Positions 10,265-22,989 are shown, counted from the stretch's first letter. The stretch: DNA of 64,000 nt from Craterostigma plantagineum (GCA_027422505.1 JAPQWV010000001.1:3224001-3288000); one strand, 5' to 3'. Program-made: numbers and translations. Notes: generated by a model not told the origin, from the sequence alone.

Positions 10265-10828
10265 CTACATATATTATATATTTTAGAAAAATATAAAATG
10301 GATAAAAATATTATAAGGATCTTTATAAATTTATATAGCCCATAAATTATTAACTATACCCAACTATCTAAGATTATTGAAAGCGTGAAGATGCAATACA
10401 ATTATTTTTTATAAATCTTCACTAATTTTTTTAAATAGCCGTTTCGTTTTAATTAATCTGTATATAAAGTTGTATTTTGTGGTTATGTATAGTTCTTTGT
10501 CTTACTAAGGAGACTGACTAAACTATGTAAATTATTTAAAGTTATTTTATGAATTAAAAATCTTTTTATTTTAAAAAAATTGGTATTAATAATCCATCTT
10601 ATTGGGGCCTAGGGAGTTTGAATTGACTAAAATTCTAAAACAACGAATTAACGAGTTACGCGATACGCATGGTAAAAAACCCTCCGTGTGAATGGTATAG
10701 AAGGTATGATACCGATACCATACCGAAATTTCGGTATGATACCGTATCGAAATTCAAGGTATACCGAAATTTCGGTACGGTATACGGTATCACAGTTTTG
10801 GACGGTATACCGTACCGAACCACCCCTT
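10019..10828. mobile_element. hAT-like non-autonomous element made of ATACCG units
   Basis: Left end TAGGGCTGGGG followed by repeated ATACCGAAA. The right end is rich in CGGTATACCGTACCGAA and closes CCACCCCTTTC, giving a TIR-like pair (AGGGCTGG against AGGGGTGG inverted). hAT elements commonly start CAGGG/TAGGG(C/G)TGG. Internal DNA is AT-rich with a TA tract at 10229-10258. No 8-bp duplication could be recognised, so ends are approximate. Confidence 0.55.
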
Positions 10829-10869
10829 TCATATGGATGGGATGGAAATTAAATTACTCAATAAAATCA

Positions 10870-10940
10870 ATAATGGGCCTTTTAATGTCGTCTAGCCCAT
10901 GAGTAAGCCCAAAGTTCTATCGGTAAGGCCCAAATATTGG
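10870..10940 (+). promoter_or_regulatory. Site II (GGCCCA/TGGGCC) promoter cluster
   Basis: TGGGCC near 10875, AGCCCA near 10893 and 10905, GGCCCAAA near 10928. Such TCP-bound site II motifs are typical of broadly expressed plant genes. They lie 210-280 bp upstream of the zinc-finger gene start. Confidence 0.55.
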
Positions 10941-11151
10941 TTCATTTTTTTTTTGTTAATTGTTTTTCAGTTTCTTTTTTAAGGAATATCTCAATTCTCA
11001 TCCCAAGCCCCAGCGTAAAAACAAGAACTTGCTAGAACCATCTGATCATTTATTCCTTTTTAGCTAGTCAGGTTTGATGGGGTGGTGAATGAGATAACCC
11101 ACATGAAATTGTCGATTGATCGAAGATAAAAAACCCCAAAAGTGTAATGCC

Positions 11152-11949
11152 ATGAAAGGAGCTGACGCCGACATGATGGAGACGGAGAACCCAAACGACG
11201 CCGCCGCCGCAGCCGCCGCCAGGAACTTGCTGGCTGAGGCTCGACGGCTCATCGAACAAGGGAAACCTTCGGAGGCCCTCCAAGCTGTAATCTTTCTTGA
11301 TTTCCACTTCTGATTTCGATTCTCCTTTTTTGAAGTTCATCTCTTGATCGATTGAGCTGCTGTTGCCGTTGCTTTATTGGTCTCTTTTCCATCTTGAATT
11401 GAATTGCCCTAATCGATAATTGCCTCCCTTTGGTGTATTCAGTTCGCGAATTGTCTTCTTTCTTTTTCTTTTTCTCCTGTTCCCTGCTTGTTTCGTTTTG
11501 GGAACTTTCCAATTTCCTTGAATTCCATGATTAGAAGTTCTGTTTTTTCTTTTTTATTATTTCGTTGTTTGAAGGTGGTAATGGCCATGAAGATACACGG
11601 TGGCGAACAAGCCATGTCCCAGACACTAAACCGAGCAAGAGAAATGTATGTAAACAAAATCCAAGCTACTTCAGCAGCGGATCAATTAGCTGCTTTGCTA
11701 GCAGAATGTGCCATAGTCGAAGGCATACCTTCAAAGCCAAGGGAATCCCAAGAACCAGATAAAATGGATACGAATACTACAGTAGACACACAAGTTCAAG
11801 GAACTCCAATCCTTGCAGAAACTGGACGAAGGGATGTAATGATCGACGCAGTTTCTGATGGTAGCAGCTTTCGCTGTGTAAAGTGTGGAGGTGTTGTGAG
11901 TATACAGAGGAGGGACGAGCATCTTGCATTTTGGTGTTCGAACGCTTGA
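11152..11949 (+). CDS. Small zinc-finger protein, function unknown, two exons
   Basis: Proposed exons 11152-11286 and 11575-11949 (135 + 375 bases, 169 aa), joined in phase 0 with a GT...AG intron of 288 bp. The ATG chosen is the first in the exon-1 frame. Seen: an N-terminal Ala run, then a helix-rich segment (LLAEARRLIEQGKPSEALQA continuing into exon 2) resembling a tetratricopeptide-like hairpin, a middle linker, and a C-terminal CX2C...HX4-5C zinc site (CVKCGG ... DEHLAFWC, residues about 147-167). I recall similar unnamed plant proteins but cannot assign a role. A site II motif cluster upstream suggests general expression. The reading frame is intact and GC-richer than its surroundings. 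Confidence 0.75.
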
Positions 11950-13814
11950 AGTGAAGCTACTATGCGTATCTGCTCTGCATTTTTCACTGGTGAGCTATCG
12001 AATTTTTTTTTTTTACTTTTGGTCTTTGTGCCTTCTTGCGTTAGTAGTTTGGTTGGAGACATTGTTGAAATAGAGGACCCTTTGGGGCATGGTTATGATT
12101 CTGTAATAAGATAGAACCCTTAAAACGTTGGTACTTCTAACCATAGGGATTGATATACAAGGAAATTTCGCAGTGTGCAAGCGTAGACTTGTTGATAAGT
12201 CCTAGCAATTATAATCTAGGAGTCTCATTTCTGCAAATTTCTTGGTCGACTAATATAGCCCTCAACTCGAAGTCGAAACGTGCTTTCTTCGTACGGCCGT
12301 AAATTTGGATTTGAAAAGCAGCATTTTCAACGCTTGCATGAGAGGAGAGGGTAACCATGTTTTCAACCTAATATCATATTGATCTTTGGATATTATCTCA
12401 ATAACTAGGCTGCATTCATGGATTAGTACCTATTACATGTTATTGTTAGTCGCAGTTCTGCAATTGAAATGGAATTGTTGAAGACGGCCAAAACGGCTCT
12501 ATGCCGACATGACTGTGTCAAGGAAAGAATGAGAAAAGGAAGGAAATTAAAAGGGAATTTTGAACAACAAAAACTCGAGTAACAAACAGAAAAACGGTCA
12601 AAAGATACGGAAAACCGTATGGTGTATTTTTGTCTTGTGCCTTTGGTAGATGACCAATTTAGCAATTCGATCGGTCGATAAGCCTAGGAATAGCCATTCT
12701 TTAGATAAAACAGAAATAAGCAAATATATTAAAGAAAATAAACGTGTATGCCACCGCATCTTAAAATGCTAACCAGGTTTTATATTACTGTAAGGGCTTA
12801 TACTATATTTCGATTTAAGTATGACAATTGACATTACGGAACTTTTGTCTAGATTCACACGTGGCAATCGTTGACCAGCTGAGCACACACAGACACACAC
12901 CCAAAGTGAATAAATATTTTATAACGTGTATGTTCCTTTTTCTTGCAAGTCGGCAGTGTAATTAAAGTCGAACCGCTTATTACTTAGTAGTGCCTTGTGA
13001 CAGAAGCAGGTTTGGTTTCGCAGTGGAGTTAATTATCAATCAATAGGTAATAGTTATATGCCTACCTACCCTTCTCAGAACATCTACACTACAAGATATA
13101 TGTACATCATGCTATGCCAATTAAATTTTTATTATAACGTAAATTCGGATCCACAAACATTAGTGTTGTAAATCGGGTAACTAAAGAGCCCAACTATTGT
13201 TGTATTGGGTCGTTCAGTTCCTTGTCGGCTCGAAAAATCGTTCGTGGCAACAGTAACAATAATAATAGTAATAATTAATATTAATAAAGTAAGTAAAAAT
13301 GATAAGAATTGTGAAGAGGCGTGAGCGATTTTAGTTCGGCGACGCAAAATGTCGGCGACGAGTTATTGAAGATGGCGGCCACTTTGTCAATACTTGAACA
13401 TAAGTCAAATAATGAGCATGATTAACCAATCATACAGTAAAACAATAGTCGCCATATTATCCATGTAGAGTTATTTTTTTCCTCTACCCTAAATAATGAT
13501 ATTGAAATAAGTACACATAGACGTAGAATAACTAATATATTCGTCGGACAACGATTATTATTATTACTAGTTAAAATTCCATATATGTAGAGAATGGAAA
13601 TAGAATATTTTAAGATCCTATCCCTATCTAGTCCAGTCGGCCACTTGTCTATATACAAAATCCGATGCATCTGTATCTCCTCAGCACAAGTTGCTAGACA
13701 ATTGTTTTCTCCAAAACCAGATGATATATATTCATATTCAAGTTCATCATCATATATATAGTTGACACCTCAACCCTTAATATTAACGAAAAACCGAAAC
13801 ATATATATTTATAT
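11950..13814. other. Intergenic region
   Basis: 3' end of the zinc-finger gene, then AT-rich DNA without a supportable gene. Only short accidental ORFs on both strands. The last 300 bp should hold the ERF promoter. A TATA-like run (ATATATATTTATATATGG) sits immediately before the ERF start codon, more likely AT-rich leader than the real TATA box. Confidence 0.5.
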
Positions 13815-14297
13815 ATGGACGGCGCTTATTACACGACAACCTCTTCTTCGATCAGCAACGAAAACCCTAATAAGCGAAGGCAATTAGGGCAAGACAATAA
13901 TAAGCCTTACAGAGGAATAAGGATGAGGAAATGGGGAAAGTGGGTCGCCGAGGTAAGAGAGCCCAACAAAAGGTCAAGGATATGGCTGGGCTCCTACTCC
14001 TCGCCGGTGGCGGCGGCGCGAGCCTACGACACGGCGGTTTTCTACCTCAGGGGACCCACGGCGAGGCTCAACTTCCCTGACTCCATATTCGAGGACGTGG
14101 CGCCGGGCGAGCCCACCGGCGAGCTATCCGCCGAGGAGATTAGGAAGAGGGCGACGGAAGTTGGGGCTAGGGTGGACGCGCTTCAGAGGGAGGTCGTCAC
14201 TGCACGCGCCGGGTCGGAGGGTGGTTGTGGTTGTTCGAAGCCCAAACCCGATTTGAACGAGTACCCGCCTAGCTCCGACTCTTCCGAGGAAAATTAA
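13815..14297 (+). CDS. AP2/ERF transcription factor with EAR repressor motif (DEAR-like)
   Basis: 160-aa intronless nuclear DNA-binding protein. The AP2 domain spans about residues 31-90 ([19 protein letters not shown] ... ARLNFP) with the WLG and RAYD elements. Val14-type signature (WVAEVRE) fits the DREB side of the family. The C-terminus carries DLNEYPP near residues 144-150, an EAR-type DLNxxP motif expected to recruit TOPLESS-type co-repressors. Length, single exon and EAR motif match Arabidopsis ERF group II (ERF008-011, DEAR proteins), repressors of cold and drought target genes. The exact orthologue is not decidable here. The GC-rich coding region contrasts with AT-rich flanks, common for intronless ERFs. 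Confidence 0.9.
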   Translation: MDGAYYTTTSSSISNENPNKRRQLGQDNNKPYRGIRMRKWGKWVAEVREPNKRSRIWLGSYSSPVAAARAYDTAVFYLRGPTARLNFPDSIFEDVAPGEPTGELSAEEIRKRATEVGARVDALQREVVTARAGSEGGCGCSKPKPDLNEYPPSSDSSEEN

Positions 14298-15115
14298 GAA
14301 GCTAAAAGTACTTTATACCTATGGTCTATTTTTTAGTATATTTTTTTTTAAAAGTAAAAAAAGCTTTCCGATGTATAAAGAAGTACAAGTGAATCTGTAA
14401 TTTGGTGGTGGTGGTGGTGGTGATGAAAATTAGTAATTTTTAATTTATCTGCAATTGGGGCTTGGAAGTGTTCGTCCAATGATCGAAGAGACGTTTATGT
14501 TGTTGTAGGCCAATTGTATAAATTTCGATGGATGGGAATGGAATGGAGTGATGAGATCTCTCCTATACTAGTTTTGTCTGATATAATTGGGCGATGGGGT
14601 CCACTAACTGCTGTAGTAAAAGTTAGTTAATTTGCAAATGGTTTTGAGGATAACGATGATATTAGAGACACAATATATATACATGCCCTGCATATTGTCC
14701 TTGCCTTGCCTGAGTTATTCACATCAATATATACATCACACTCACACAAACAACAAACAAGTCAACACATTCACAAAGAGTACATTGAACAGTTTCAAAG
14801 ACAAAGAATCAAAGATTAGAGGGGTCACTCACGCCACGAGGAGCTTTGCCATTCGATAATAACCCAATGGCAGACCAAGGGCATATCAATCAACAAAGAA
14901 GTTTGTAATTAGAAATAAAATGTTCCATGTCGTCTGTCTTAAATGAGCCAACACTAGCTATTTCGTGTGGATCTTCTTGCCTACGTACAAGTGTCAAATA
15001 AAGCTTCCAAATTAACGGATCAATTTTCCTCAATTGCGTGATTTCAGCTCCTCAAGTGCACGCTCAATAACGAATAAGAAAGAGGTTATGTGATGATGTG
15101 ATAATATGCAACCAA
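14298..15115. other. ERF 3' flank
   Basis: Likely 3' UTR followed by intergenic DNA. Contains a (GGT)n microsatellite at about 14404-14422. No other gene seen. Bases 15116-15120 (GCAAC) are the target duplication of the next element. Confidence 0.5.
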
Positions 15116-15120
15116 GCAAC

Positions 15121-15817
15121 TGTTATCCCCGTATTTTATCGGTCAACTATTCGAGTTTGACTGAAACAGGGCAGGAAAAATCTCCTGTGAGAAACACACT
15201 CCCGAGACAAATCCCCGCGGAAAACGTCCCCCCGAGGCGACCCACGCCCGAAGGAGTGCTGCTCGAGGAATAACGCCCGAATACTCGAGAGGCTTACGGC
15301 TGAAGTACGTGGGGAGCGAGGGCTAAAGAACATGGAAGGTGATAGAGGGGCAGCGCATGTTTTCTCGAGAAGGACCATCAATATTCAATCCACCAATACC
15401 AACAAAGATTACAATTAACCCCACATTATAACTAACCCCACTAAGTAAGATCATGGGCCATTATCTCTCATAATTGGTCTATATAAACAAGCTTGGTTGG
15501 GATAACAAGGTACGTTCATTCATTCTACAACTAACTCCTATTACTAGCTCCCATGGTATACAACTCTATCTCTCTTGCTGAAGAAAGACAACGACCAGAC
15601 CGTATAATCAATCTCATAGCCGAACATCCCTTCATGCACCCTCTTCAATTATCTGACTTGAGCGTCGGAGGGGCATCGCCGAAACTGCGTCCTTTAGCTC
15701 GTCTTTTTCGTGGTATTTCAGGGGTTCGTCGAAGACGAAGACGGCGGGCTCGAAACAGCGACGGACCGATGACTTCCAGCGCACCATTGATGCTGGTCAA
15801 TTTTTCGGTCCGCATCA
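15121..15817 (+). repeat. Left LTR of non-coding element
   Basis: 697 bp. Matches 24438-25188 over nearly its full length with indels. Contains TATATAAACAAG near 15480, a probable promoter TATA region. Confidence 0.88.
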
Positions 15818-15819
15818 AT

Positions 15820-15834
15820 TGGCGCCATCTGTGG
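15820..15834 (+). other. Gypsy-type primer binding site
   Basis: TGGCGCCATCTGTGG, two bases after the LTR. Similar TGGCGCC-type sites occur in plant Ty3/Gypsy and related non-autonomous elements. Confidence 0.7.
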
Positions 15835-16649
15835 AAAACGTATAAATAAAAAGGTGCACTTGGAAAAATCGGAAAATCTGAAGCTGTTTCGAGCTCGTCA
15901 TCGCCAACTATCGAGTTCGCCGCCTTTTAGATAGACGGGGACGAAGCTCAAGGGCGTTAGCACCGCAGGCTCGCTTCGCCGCCCCGAGCAGACCATCACT
16001 AACCTTCGCAAGCACAACAGCGGACAGCCCAAAATTCGAAATTGACTCGCTGAAATTTTTCAAACAGACCAGCCGTGGCCGCCCTTGGAAACGCACTGAG
16101 GGAACCATCGCCAAACAAGAATTCTAGACCTTGGCGCACCCCCCAAATTTGCCGTACGTCTAAAAGCCACCATCTCCGCAATTAAGCGACCATCGAAACA
16201 ACCCCGATCAAGCAGCCCCCAAACCTTGGCAGCGCTTTTGCCATCAGTGCCTCGCGATCCCACCTTCGTCACCTAAATCGGCCGCACACGACATAAAGTC
16301 GTTGTCAGGAACCGAAACCGAAACTTCATATTATAATTTCATGCATTTACATAAATTCATGCATTCATACAAGTTATTTTAAATCCGAGGTATAGATAGA
16401 ATAAGGTATTTAAAATATTATAGTTCTAGGTTCTCAAAGAGATAAGTGATGAAGAAGTGAATTTTATGGAATTACAATTTTTCTAAGTATGAATTTTCTA
16501 GGGTTTCTCAGGTTCTGAGAAACTTTATATGTGTACTAATTAAAGCAATTAAATAAATTAGGAAGTTTAACGATATTCTTGAGATTCTTTAAAGTGGAAG
16601 AAATATTTAAATAATATTAAAGTATAACTAAAGAAGAAATCATTCGAAA

Positions 16650-18170
16650 CCCTCAATATAATGTCGAAACTCTTTGAAATAGGGTTCGAAATTGGTTCAA
16701 AAAGGATTTCGAAACTTCTCAATCAAGGTTTCGAGATTATTAAGGACTTCGAAATTCTTCAACTAAGAATTTCAAGATTCTTGATATAGAAATTGCGAGA
16801 ACTCGAAACTTTTTGGAACAAGGATCTCGAAATTGGTTCAATGAGGACCTCGAATTCCTTCAATCAAAGAACTCGAGATTTCCTTAATATAAGGATCACG
16901 AGAACTTAGGTTCTCGATATAAAACCGTAGTAATATAAACAATTCGAGATCTATATGTATAAGATATATATATATATATATATATTATCAATATTTTGAA
17001 AACTTAGTTGTAAGGGAAACGTTCTTAATAATATAATATAATGTGTATGAGAGGAACTTAGGATAAACATTAATAAAAAGTGGTTGATGTCACTTGATTA
17101 CTAATACACGCATATTTAAGATAAGAAGAAGAAGAAATTTGTCCATATCACTTTCATAACTCGTGAAGACTAAGGAACAGAAGGGAGAAGAACTCGATTC
17201 CAAGAAAGCTAAGGAAGGGTATGAATTTATTTTAGCATCTTTAATTTTGACTTAACATGATTCAGGTGTTAACATGTATGAATTTTATATTCATGCTATA
17301 TCGAAGTATAAGATTCGAACAGCATACAAAATATTTGAGATTTCGAAGAAATTTTCCATGTTCTTAAGAAATTATAGTTTGATCGAAAGTTTCAAAATTT
17401 CGAGGGAAAAATATGTTTTTAGGTGTACCACTTTCAGGATTTCGATCTGTTTTAGAAAAGAATTTCGATTATATAAATTAGATAGATTTCGAGACCTGAT
17501 CGCGAAATCTACAGAATGTTGGAATACAAATCTCGAAAGAGGACTTCGAGATGAATAGAGAGTAGATAGGTTCTCGATATAGGTTACTTACTAATTAGGG
17601 TTTCGGCATCTTATATATATAGAAATAGTTCTCGAAATTATCTGCAAAGTTGTCGAAATCTAGGAATCTCGAACTAGATGTCGAAATTACTAAGAATACT
17701 GAAATATAAATATCGAGGTACAATCTCGAATGAACTAAGTAAGACTCGAGATATGATCTCGAGATCAATTAGGCAAATCTCGAAATGAGATCCCAAGACA
17801 TGTCGACATTTAGCAAGGAAGATCTCGAGATTTAAAAGTCAAAACCAAATAGATATTAGATAGATTTCGAAATGTGTTTTGGAAACTCAAAGATCTCGAT
17901 GTCATATTAAGTTCTCAACATGGGTTTCGAAATTTGGTTAGGAGAATGTCGAAATGTGTTTCGAAATCCTTTATGTTACACATTAAAGATCTCGACATGT
18001 ACCACCAAGTTTTTGATAGGTACAGATTTCGAGATATAACTCGAAATTTAGAACCTTAAAGATCTCGAGATGAATTAGGAAAAATCTAAAACTATGATTT
18101 TTAAAATTCAGAAGTTCAATTAGGAAGATTTCGAGAGGTGATTTCGAAATTAAGAATACAACTAAATAGA
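16650..18170. repeat. Dispersed TTCGAAAT / CTCGAGAT motif field
   Basis: Dozens of TCGAAAT, TTCGAAA, CTCGAGA and TCTCGA words occur at irregular 20-50 bp spacing inside the solo LTR, far denser than elsewhere in the window. They look like a decayed short-period tandem array. Confidence 0.65.
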
Positions 18171-18709
18171 ATTGCGAAATAAAGAGAATTATGATACAGA
18201 TATAAAGAATTTCAATATCACATAGTGTTCAATATTTAGGGTTTCAATATAAAATAAGTTAGGGTTTCTGGTAAAGGCTACGGATAGGAACGATCATGCA
18301 TAATAAAACATGCATATCACGCACGCATGTCATTTTATGGATTTTGTATTTACGGATAAAATAATTATATAGGTCAGGAATCGGATAGGGGCAAAGACAA
18401 GGCCGAGTAAGCGAACGGAAAATAGGCGAAACTTGTGAGTATGATTTGCAACATGTATCTTATGTGCTTTGTGTGCTTACATGCTTTATATGGATTAATT
18501 GACTAATATGTGCTTTATATGCTATTCATGGATCGATGTGAATTATGTGACCATAAAGTAATCTTGGCTTATCAGCCACTTAGCAGCCAACTGTGCTTTC
18601 ATATGATTTACATGTCATATAAGGTATTTTATATAGCATTGCATACATATAAAATAAGGGAGAAACCGTTATGACTGCTACGACTACAGATGGTATGATA
18701 CGGATGCTA

Positions 18710-18795
18710 CGGCATATATCCCTACAAATCGGGGGATTTTTACAGTCCTGTACAGGCAACACGTATCCCTACAAATAGGGGGATTACGACATGGT
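18710..18795. repeat. Duplicated hairpin in solo LTR
   Basis: Two copies, about 56 bp apart, of TCCCTACAAAT followed by (C/A)GGGGGAT. Each can fold as TCCC...GGGGA with a short loop. Found near 18719-18737 and 18765-18784. Confidence 0.6.
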
Positions 18796-19515
18796 TACAG
18801 AGTCCCATGCATGGGCGCCGACTGGGCGTACAATACAGTCTAGCCAGTCTATAACGGGAGTATAAAAATAAATGGACATATAGAATGGCATGTGATCTAC
18901 GGATCCTATGAATGACCGTTATATGAACAATGGATATGTGATTTGAAATGGCTATGGTATTCACGAAAATGAATGTATTACTGTTTACCTTATTACTTGT
19001 ATGTTATTAGTTAACATGTTGCGATCATACTCTGAATCGGTGTCTTTACAGTTGTGTAGATAATTAACGGACTGCGTAGAAAGCATCATCATAAAGCATG
19101 GATTCAAGGTTGGCCAGCTACGCTCTCCTCCTGCTCCCATCTGATTCATCGTTAGCATATAGAATAGAAACAGCTATAGACTGTTGCATTTTGTAACTCG
19201 TATGATAAGTACATTTATGTATAATATTGCGAAAGGAACTAGACCGGATCTACGCGCCCGTTTTTGTTAAAGGAAATGATTATGGGAATCGCGAAAAATT
19301 TTATATGAATATTTTATAGCTGCGTAAAAAGGTAATAGGAAACGGGGCGCTACAGTCATCCCGGGCGATGGTATAGTAGCCCACTGCGCTCACGCTCAAG
19401 CCTCGGTTTCATCACTAGTTAAGACCCGTACATGGAGGTCTTTGCTCTGCTATGGCCAGGAAAATTCTGTAGCGACTCAGGGGACGAATTGCCATGGTTG
19501 CAGAACAACCTAACC

Positions 19516-20263
19516 TGTCATCGAGCAGCACCGTTGAGACCACAATTCAATGTACTTTCGATGTATGCTAAGCGTTCCTACTGATCTGAGCTATCGCAAG
19601 CTCAATCAGCTCGAAAACAGCAAGCTTAAACACACACACACTTGACAGCAATTTACGTGGTTCGGCCTCGACTTCAGGCCTACTCCACGGATCAACCGAG
19701 CCGCGTCTTTCTTAACACGAAAGTTACAGATCTCTCAGCACTCTACAGCTTTTGTGTTTTCGCCTCTCAGAGATTCTCACTCTACAAAACGCTACGAGCT
19801 CGCAAAGATGATGTGTCGATTACAGAATTTATATATAGCTGAAAATATTAAGTGTCGAATGCTATCAGCCGTTGATCTTGATCCGATCGGACGCTCCTAA
19901 AGCCGCCACGTCGCCATGTGTATTTCGTGTGAGGAGGCAAGAAACGCGTGACGTTTCTTTAAGTGAAATGTCACTTTTAATATTAGCCATCCGATTTAGA
20001 TCCAACAGTAGAAACTCATCATCCGCCTCATCTCATCAAAATCAATCTGGGCCGTTCCTTGCTTTCGCGCGCCATCTATCGATCCACGTTATTCTCTGGG
20101 CTTTAAATCTAATCCGTCCGATCGCGCGCCAAAGATCCGACGGCTGCTGAGCATCGCGACCATCATCACTTAATTCTTCAGCTCTTCCACTCGCTTCGAC
20201 TGGCCCCCTTCTCCGGCCGATTTCCGGCGGCTCCGGCGAGGTCCAGGCTCGCTCTCCTTAACA
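19516..20263 (-). repeat. LTR (3' copy) of deleted Tork element
   Basis: 748 bp, matching 22237-22989 over its length. Contains TATATATAAATTC on the minus strand near 19830-19840, a plausible TATA box. Confidence 0.9.
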
Positions 20264-21082
20264 AGCTCCACATCGAGACTGCGACCTTGCAATCAACGTC
20301 AAGTTTGCCTGAAACTGCTCAAATTCTCCCGCTATACTCGCCTGAAATCTCACCAGAATCAGCTCATCTTCTTCTTCCTGCTTTTTCTGAGAAATTAGAG
20401 CTTTGATCTCCCTTCAAAGCTCCACCTCAAATAATACTTTCTTGCTCGGTTGATCAACCAGCTCCCTTAGGAGTTGCGTGCCTCAATAGAAAACTTACCA
20501 ACTCCAAGTAGGATTGAAATTTCCCACTTGGAGTCGATTTGCACCTTTGAGCTCACTTCCTTCACTCTGCTTGAAGATGCTTTTTTCCCAGCCGATTGAG
20601 CCACTTTCCCGACTCTCCTTTGGCTAGACTTGACCTGCTTCTTGGCCTTATTTCCCTTCGATGCCTCAGCAGCCCGTAGCAGCAGCCTTTCACCTGCAAT
20701 AATTCAAAAACAGAATTATCTTCACCTATTTTTGCTGTCCAGCTTTCCTCGTCTTCTTCTTCATTCTTCGAGCTGGCCTCCTCCTCAGATGTGCTCCATA
20801 CATCTGCCTTTGAAGTGCCTTCGCCCCTAGGAATGAATAGCTCCTTGTCATCCTCAGAAACAACATCAGTGCTCAGTTATTCCAGACTGATAACAACAGT
20901 TTCCGATCTCCCAGTTTCATCCACTGTTTTTGCTGAGCTTCCCTCCACCTCAACCTCAGCTTCTCTTCAGTCACATTCAGACTTCCACATTCCCTAGTTT
21001 CCAATGGTGAGCTCCTCATCACAGAACAGCCATCCAGAACATAGATTCCGTGCCTTTTAAACCCCTTAAGAATCAGCCTCTG

Positions 21083-22194
21083 CTATTTCTGAATTCTGAT
21101 TTTTCCACCCGAGGTTTTAGTGGTATAACCTCGTTTGTCAAGCTCTCCAATTGAGATAAGGTTCCTTCTCATATCAGGTATGAACCTGACATCCCTCAGG
21201 ATCCCTAACCCACTTGCCTTCAGTTTGAATTTCACACATCCAACTCCCAAAATCTGACAGTTTCCTCCATTTGCGAGTTTGACAGATTTTTCTCTGATTT
21301 CCTTGAATTCAAACATCCAACTCTTATTGCAAGTTACATGGAAGCTACAACCTGTGTCTATTATCCACTCCTCTCTCTCCTCAGCCTCAGAAAAAGTCAG
21401 AATCTCGACAGATTCATAGCTGCAATGTTCACAAAAATCAGAAGCACCTACACTTGGTTTCTGATTCAGTTTTGCTCTCTTTGGGCAGAATCTCTTGAAG
21501 TACCCCACCTCATTGCATATATAACACCTCTTAGGCTCTGAGACTTCCTTCTCCTTTCCTTTCTTCTTCCACAGCTTCAGTCTATTCTGCACAAATAACA
21601 GATCAACTGCAGAATTTTCAGAACTGGCCTGAGGTGAGTTCAGTTGCTTTGAGCTGAGTGCAGACATGACATCCTCCATTGTTAGCTTCTCTCTGCCGTA
21701 TAAGAGTGCCTCCTTGAAGTGCTCAAGGCTTGAAGGCAGCACACATAGAAGGAGAAGTGCCCGATCTTCGTCCTTTAGTTCTTCCCCGATGTTCTGCAAA
21801 TCAACCACAAGTTTCTGAAATCTGTCAACTTGTTGATCTAGAGATTCCTCTTCCACCATTCGGAACTTGTATACAGCTTGCTTGAGGTACAATCTTCGAG
21901 CCAGGGACTTTGTCATGTACAGAGAGTCAAGCTTCTTTCATAAATCCTCCGCTGAAGCCTCAAAAGCAACTCGACGAAGCACATTGTCACTCAGGCACAA
22001 AGTTAGAGATGAGTATGCTTTTTCTCTGATTTTCTTCTTCTGAGCTGGTGTTAAAGTGCTCGGCTCCATCTCTGTCTCAGGCTTCAGACCTTCCTCAAGC
22101 CCCTTCTCTACTAGCACGGCCTTCATATTGAGCTTCCACAGCCCATGTCATTGGAACCATTGAATATCTCCATCTCGAACTTAGTTGCTGCCAT
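21083..22194 (-). pseudogene. Decayed gag-protease of Tork element
   Basis: Read on the minus strand from ATG at 22194. An N-terminal stretch (MAATKFEMEIFNGSND) breaks frame near 22145. A second segment (22126-21938) ends in an in-frame TGA, and the main segment (21916-21083) continues in the same frame as that second segment. It shows the UBN2-like gag core (LALRRLYLKQ-like start, LLLLCVLPSSLEHF), a CX2CX4-5FX3C knuckle in which His is replaced (CYICNEVGYFKRFC), and the protease active site IIDTGCSFHVT. The loss of the zinc-binding His is unusual and may reflect decay. After residue about 277 a stop interrupts pre-integrase sequence, and no integrase or RT follows. Confidence 0.8.
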
Positions 22195-22236
22195 CGAACT
22201 GAAATCTGAGCGCTCGTCCACGCTCACCGCACCAAT

Positions 22237-22989
22237 TGTCAATCGAGCAGCACCGTTGAGACCGCAATTCAATGTACTTTCGATGTATGCTAAGCATTCC
22301 TACTGATCTGAGCTATCGCAAGCTCAATCAGCTCGAAAACAGCAAGCTTAAACACACACACTTGACAGCAATTTACGTGGTCCGGCCTCGACTTCAGGCC
22401 TACTCCACGGATCAACCGAGCCTCGTCTTTCTTAACACGAAAGTTACAGATCTCTCAGCACTATACAACTTTTGTGTTTTCGCCTCTCAGAGATTCTCAC
22501 TCTACCAAACGCTACGAGCTCGCAAAGATGATGTGTCGAACTGATTACAGAATTTATATATAGCTGAAAATATTAACTGTCGAATGATATCAGCCGTTGA
22601 TCTTGATCTGATCGGACGCTCCTAAAGCCGCCACGTCGCCATGTGTATTTCGTCTGAGGAGGCAAGAAACGCGTAACGTTTCTTTAAGTGAAATGTCACT
22701 TTTAATATTAGCCATCCGATTTAGATCCAACTGTAGCAACTCATCATCCGCCTCATCTCATCTAAATCAATCTGGGCCGTTCCTTGCTTTCGCGTGCCAT
22801 CTATCAGTCCACGTTTAATCTCTGGGCTTTAAATCTAATCCTTCCGATCGAGCGCCAAAGATCCGACGGCTGCTGAGCATGGCAACCATCGTCACTTAAT
22901 TATTCAGCTCTTCCACTCTGCTTCGAGTGACCCCTTCTCCGGCCGATTTCCGGCGGCTCCGGCGAGCTCCAGGCTCGCTCTCCTTAACA
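22237..22989 (-). repeat. LTR (5' copy) of deleted Tork element
   Basis: 753 bp. On the minus strand the LTR is followed by AATTGGTGCGGTGAGCG instead of the usual TGGTATCAGAGC primer site. The same bases flank the related LTR at 32222. Confidence 0.88.

Larger units (their letters stand above)
16303..19354 (+). repeat. Solo LTR of a large Gypsy-type element (3.05 kb)
   Basis: Starts TGTCAGGAACCGAAACC and ends GGGGCGCTACA, flanked by GTCGT (16298-16302) and GTCAT (19355-19359), a 5-bp duplication with one mismatch. No primer site, polypurine tract or second copy is present, so this is most simply a solo LTR left by recombination. Terminal sequences resemble Tekay/Del chromovirus LTRs, an inference from memory. 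It contains a TA tract at about 16966-16985. Confidence 0.75.
19516..22989 (-). mobile_element. Internally deleted Tork-like Copia element, minus strand
   Basis: LTRs at 19516-20263 and 22237-22989 run TGTC...TTAACA on the plus strand. The duplication TAACC at 19511-19515 and 22990-22994 is perfect. The internal 1.97 kb keeps only gag and the protease start on the minus strand. Integrase, reverse transcriptase and RNase H are missing, so it could only have moved with enzymes supplied by another element. By eye the LTRs differ by roughly 3%. A related LTR stands at 32222-32978. Confidence 0.9.

Noticed and set aside
21338..21541. Plus-strand ORF across the deleted Tork gag
   Set aside because: Antisense shadow of the minus-strand gag-protease coding sequence.
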